DNA of 7,021 nucleotides from NCBI GenBank assembly GCA_030595845.1, contig JAUVCL010000103.1:1-7021 (forward strand), given 5' to 3'. The notes beneath the pieces were generated by a model. That model was given only the letters and a program-made list of their open reading frames with translations, did no database searches and was not told where the DNA came from. Both the position numbers and the translations under genes were made by a program. Shown one piece after another: positions 5,863-7,021 of this stretch; within the stretch, counting starts at the first letter, position 1; every line of letters starts with the position of its first letter. This DNA comes from Campylobacterota bacterium (GTDB taxonomy: Bacteria; Campylobacterota; Campylobacteria; Campylobacterales; Sulfurovaceae).

Positions 5863-6546
5863 TCATTTACGTGTAGAAGTCATACCAGCACCAAGCCAGT
5901 CTTGCATACCCCCACGATACCATTTAAGTTTTTCTGCTGGGTAACCTATCTTTAAAAGTGAAAAAATCATACGTGGAGACTGGTTGCACCAAGGACCATT
6001 ACAAAACAGTACTAATGTTTTAGCCTTAGAGAAGTCATATGCTCGATCCTTTTGAATATAAACACCCAAATATACTAAAGCATATTCAAAATGAAAACTA
6101 TAATCATCTTTTTCCTCAAAGTAATTAAATGGCATATTGATCGCACCGGGAATAGTACGGTAATTAAACCATTTTTTTGTACGACTATCTACTAGAAGCA
6201 TCTGGTCATTACTCTGCATCTCTTTAAGAAAATACAAAACCTCCAGCTCACCATAAGTTTCTAAATCTTCATCTAATTTCATAGAAAGAAGCTTTCCTTT
6301 GGTATGTACATAAGTTGATTTACATGCCTCAGGTACACTTGAATGTGCAAAATTTTCTGTCCAAAGCATTTTATTATTGATAGGAACATTTTTACACTCA
6401 TCAGGGATATTACGTTTAACTAGATGATTTTCTATCTGTTTATCTTCTGTGATAGTTACCATGACACCACTGTATTCAATACCCTCATCTCCAGCAAAAG
6501 AAAATAAAGAAAATATCAAACTTATTGCTATATATATTTTGAACAT
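5863..6546 (-). CDS. Exported rhodanese-like protein
   Basis: The 227-residue protein has a short signal peptide (1-18, ending FSFA) and so is expected in the periplasm. A single rhodanese domain occupies about 95-225: VDSR (119-122), the PGAINMPF stretch (133-140), active-site loop FCNGPWCNQSPR (181-192) with catalytic Cys182 and a second Cys187, and RGGMQDW (211-217). The family transfers sulfur from a donor to a thiol acceptor through a cysteine persulfide; the acceptor here is unknown. The N-terminal part (19-94) is not a recognised domain. It carries two similar short motifs, IPDECK and VPEACK, with Cys51 and Cys75. The start has AAAGGA (minus strand, 6552-6557) five bases upstream. It is divergent from the DUF302-like gene and may share its control region. 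An export role in sulfur metabolism is inferred. Confidence 0.87.
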   Translation of the reverse strand: MFKIYIAISLIFSLFSFAGDEGIEYSGVMVTITEDKQIENHLVKRNIPDECKNVPINNKMLWTENFAHSSVPEACKSTYVHTKGKLLSMKLDEDLETYGELEVLYFLKEMQSNDQMLLVDSRTKKWFNYRTIPGAINMPFNYFEEKDDYSFHFEYALVYLGVYIQKDRAYDFSKAKTLVLFCNGPWCNQSPRMIFSLLKIGYPAEKLKWYRGGMQDWLGAGMTSTRK

Positions 6547-6743
6547 AAGTATCCTTTGTATAACCTATTTACATCGTTTGATTAACATAGAGTTATATAG
6601 ATTAAATCTCCTTATATAGTAACATAATAAATATATAAAAAATTGTCTTACATCAAGAAAAATGAAAAAACCTTGTCTTGGTTTAGTTGATAATATAATA
6701 ATAACTATAGTAAAATACAAACATATTAATTTAAAGGATAATA
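6547..6743. promoter_or_regulatory. AT-rich divergent control region
   Basis: This 197-base gap separates two diverging genes for exported proteins and must hold both promoters. For the plus strand, TATAAT at 6694-6699 is the best -10, with TTGTCT at 6673-6678 as a weak -35 at a short 15-base spacing. For the minus strand, TATAAC (6592-6597 read in reverse) is a possible -10. TTGTCTTACATCAA at 6643-6656 resembles the CRP/FNR-family pattern TTGAT-N4-ATCAA with one perfect half. No ORF is evident. Confidence 0.45.
6694..6699 (+). promoter_or_regulatory. -10 box for the DUF302-like gene
   Basis: A perfect TATAAT lies 44 bases before the start codon at 6744. The stretch around it is a run of TAATA-like repeats, so a chance match is easily possible. 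The TATAGT at 6706-6711 is an alternative. Confidence 0.4.
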
Positions 6744-7021
6744 ATGAAAAAGATGTTAAAAGTCTTTATAGGTACATTTTTACTACTAGGAACAAGTGTT
6801 TATGCCGAGGGAACTCAAAATCTTCAAGTATTTAGTGTTGATAATTCAAAAGGAGCGATCAATGCCAAGAGCATAGAAAAAGCCTTTAATACAAGTGGTG
6901 TGGTTGTTGATGTTAATAATGATATGAATTCAATTTTTTCAAAAAGATATGGCAAAGTTCATCATAAAAACTATAACTTAGCAATCTTTACTAACCCTAA
7001 GCTAGTTTCAAAACTTATGAA
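6744..7021 (+). CDS. Secreted DUF302-like protein, 3' end cut by the window
   Basis: The first 92 codons of a gene are visible and run past the window end. ATG 6744 has AAAGGA (6733-6738) five bases upstream. Residues 1-21 form a clear signal peptide: MKKMLK, hydrophobic core, then VYA before the predicted cleavage at Glu22. The mature part reads NLQVFSVDNSKGAINAKSIE, then GVVVDVNNDMNSIFSKRYGK and NYNLAIFTNPKLVSKLM. This resembles periplasmic DUF302 proteins common in sulfur-oxidising and other Campylobacterota, as I recall them; the domain's function is not established. It is divergent from the rhodanese gene. Family assignment is tentative because the C-terminal half is missing. Confidence 0.7.
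   Translation, partial: MKKMLKVFIGTFLLLGTSVYAEGTQNLQVFSVDNSKGAINAKSIEKAFNTSGVVVDVNNDMNSIFSKRYGKVHHKNYNLAIFTNPKLVSKLM

Overview
The window is AT-rich DNA with short intergenic gaps, AAGGA-type ribosome binding sites and TATAAT -10 boxes that lack a clear -35. Together with the protein content (a MogA of about 177 residues, a periplasmic rhodanese, a DUF302-like secreted protein, and a histidine kinase with a c-di-GMP-type response regulator), this suggests a Campylobacterota bacterium, perhaps near Sulfurovum or Sulfurimonas. That assignment is inferred from style and protein flavour; no search was run.

Layout. Positions 1-108 are a leader with a possible -10 box and a small hairpin containing TCCCACGC...GCATGGGA. 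It is followed by a two-gene plus-strand unit: a NUDIX hydrolase (109-540) and a classical NADP(H)-type short-chain dehydrogenase (553-1368). A TATAAT box at 1399-1404 then precedes a two-component pair whose reading frames overlap by 8 bases: a membrane histidine kinase (1433-2842) and a response regulator (2835-4565) with receiver, degenerate GGDEF and intact EAL domains. The expected output of this pair is degradation of cyclic di-GMP controlled by phosphorylation.

Between the regulator and mogA lies the most striking structure of the window: a 266-bp non-coding element (4554-4819). It is bounded by 31-bp inverted repeats with only two mismatches and contains further nested inverted repeats. 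It looks like a miniature inverted-repeat element (MITE-like) or a large structured RNA. Its left repeat supplies the last three codons and the stop codon of the regulator. Its right end lies 6 bp before the TATAAT box that probably drives mogA.

A second plus-strand unit follows: mogA (4870-5403, molybdopterin adenylyltransferase), a 69-residue soluble protein of unknown function (5405-5614) and a 70-residue membrane protein (5611-5823), with a 1-nt gap and a 4-nt overlap at the junctions. Convergent to it is an exported rhodanese-like protein on the minus strand (5863-6546). A 197-bp very AT-rich divergent region separates it from a secreted DUF302-like protein that runs off the window end (6744-7021). 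No tRNA, rRNA, CRISPR array or transposase gene is visible.
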